7,108 nt of DNA from Erysipelotrichaceae bacterium (GTDB lineage Bacteria > Bacillota_I > Bacilli_A > Erysipelotrichales > Erysipelotrichaceae): NCBI GenBank assembly GCA_017511325.1, contig JAFWKS010000378.1, positions 1 through 7,108 of the forward strand, in the 5' to 3' direction. The notes beneath the pieces are model-generated. The model was not told where the DNA came from. It ran no database searches and saw only the letters and a list, made by a program, of their open reading frames with translations. The first letter of the stretch is position 1; each line of letters begins with the position of its first letter. The position numbers and the translations under genes were made by a program. Below are positions 6,387 to 7,108 of this stretch, piece by piece.

Positions 6387-7108
6387 ATGAACGATTTAAA
6401 AAGCATCAGCATGAAGATCGCAATTGTCGGCATAATCGTCAATTTTATTCTTTGTGCTCTCAAGTTGATCGTCGGACACTACAGCAATTCGGTTGCCATT
6501 TTTTCTGACGGATTCGACAATCTGGCTGATGTCGGCAATTCTATACTGATCTTTGTAGCTTACAGAATAGCTGCCAAACCGGCAGATAAGGATCATCCTT
6601 ATGGGCACGGGCGGATCGAGAACATGCTGTCACAGGGCATTTCTTTGATGGTCATGTTTGTAGGCCTGACGTTATTGACCGCTTCTGCCAAGAGGATCTT
6701 TTCTCCTCAGCCTTTATTGCAGGACAGCAGGATCGTGATCATGATCGCTGTTTCGATACTGATCAAGCTCGCTTTGGCTGTATACTATAAACACATCTAC
6801 AATTCCAGCAAGCTCATCAGCATCAAAGCTCAGATATCTGATTCGATCTCGGATGTCGCCAGAAATCTCGTTATAGTACTCGGTTATTTCATCACCCTCT
6901 ATACAGGTTTCAACCTGGACAGTTATCTTGGCATCATCGTTTCACTGCTGATCATCTATAACGGATATAAACTGTTTTCGGAAACAAGTTCCATCCTTTT
7001 GGGAAAGTCAGGCGACAGTGAACTTATTGAAGAGATAGATGGGATCCTGAAGGAAAACAAACAGATCCTTGGCGTCCATGACCTCAGGATCCATTCCTAT
7101 GGACTTAA
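6387..7108 (+). CDS. Cation diffusion facilitator (CDF) metal transporter, 3' end cut by window edge
   Basis: Membrane proton/metal antiporter exporting a divalent cation. The visible 240 residues cover the whole membrane domain and the beginning of the C-terminal metal-binding domain (GVHDLRIHSYG, 229-239). The family is usually about 290-310 residues. Transmembrane stretches lie at about 9-30, 35-60, 83-100, 115-134, 155-173 and 178-196. The TM2 motif FDNLADVGNS supplies Asp44 and Asp48. TM5 has SDSISDV with Asp152 and Asp156. The conserved HPYGHGRIE (70-78) follows TM2. An all-Asp membrane site, instead of His at the first TM5 position, is the pattern described for manganese-type CDFs, so Mn2+ (or Fe2+) is inferred over Zn2+. 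No Shine-Dalgarno precedes the ATG at 6387, and the internal ATG at 6411 has none either. Its own promoter lies immediately upstream. Confidence 0.9.
   Translation, partial: MNDLKSISMKIAIVGIIVNFILCALKLIVGHYSNSVAIFSDGFDNLADVGNSILIFVAYRIAAKPADKDHPYGHGRIENMLSQGISLMVMFVGLTLLTASAKRIFSPQPLLQDSRIVIMIAVSILIKLALAVYYKHIYNSSKLISIKAQISDSISDVARNLVIVLGYFITLYTGFNLDSYLGIIVSLLIIYNGYKLFSETSSILLGKSGDSELIEEIDGILKENKQILGVHDLRIHSYGL

Overview
The window reads as chromosomal DNA of a low-to-moderate GC Bacillota (Firmicute). The evidence is strong purine-rich Shine-Dalgarno sites (AAAGGAG, GGAGGA, GGAGG), a lipobox lipoprotein signal, GlnPQ-style permease fusions and a double-glycine peptide leader. A gut or oral Erysipelotrichia-like lineage is my best guess, from general style only. 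No transposase, integrase or CRISPR array was found.

Layout. A lipid/diacylglycerol kinase fragment lies on the minus strand (1-797, cut by the left edge). Divergent from it, on the plus strand, come a small SGNH/GDSL-type hydrolase (889-1521), a lipoprotein-permease fusion of the polar amino acid ABC importer class (1553-3046) and its ATPase (3033-4112, overlapping by 14 nt). These three are probably one transcription unit, ending at a terminator near 4158-4193. A minus-strand unit converges on it: a small secreted-type protein with a double-glycine leader (4459-4749), followed by a decayed reading frame resembling the C-terminus of a PTS EIIC permease (4241-4459), closed by a long hairpin terminator (4194-4261). 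A 254-nt divergent intergenic region then carries promoters for the small protein and for a plus-strand alkaline-phosphatase-superfamily phosphodiesterase (5004-6308). Last is a cation diffusion facilitator (6387 to the right edge) with its own near-consensus promoter.

How the genes work together. The importer is the only clear multi-gene machine. Its receptor and channel are fused in one polypeptide, and its ATPase is encoded by a translationally coupled downstream gene. Two features are unusual. The two lobes of the substrate-binding protein appear in reversed order (lobe 2, then lobe 1, then permease), so the receptor looks circularly permuted. The ATPase carries an extra domain of about 120 residues that resembles a degenerate RsbW/GHKL (HATPase_c_2) fold. 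The double-glycine protein with an SH3-like cargo is the other stand-out, and no dedicated exporter is visible beside it. The kinase, phosphodiesterase and CDF transporter look like ordinary, separately controlled genes. All function calls rest on motif reading by eye, with no database search.
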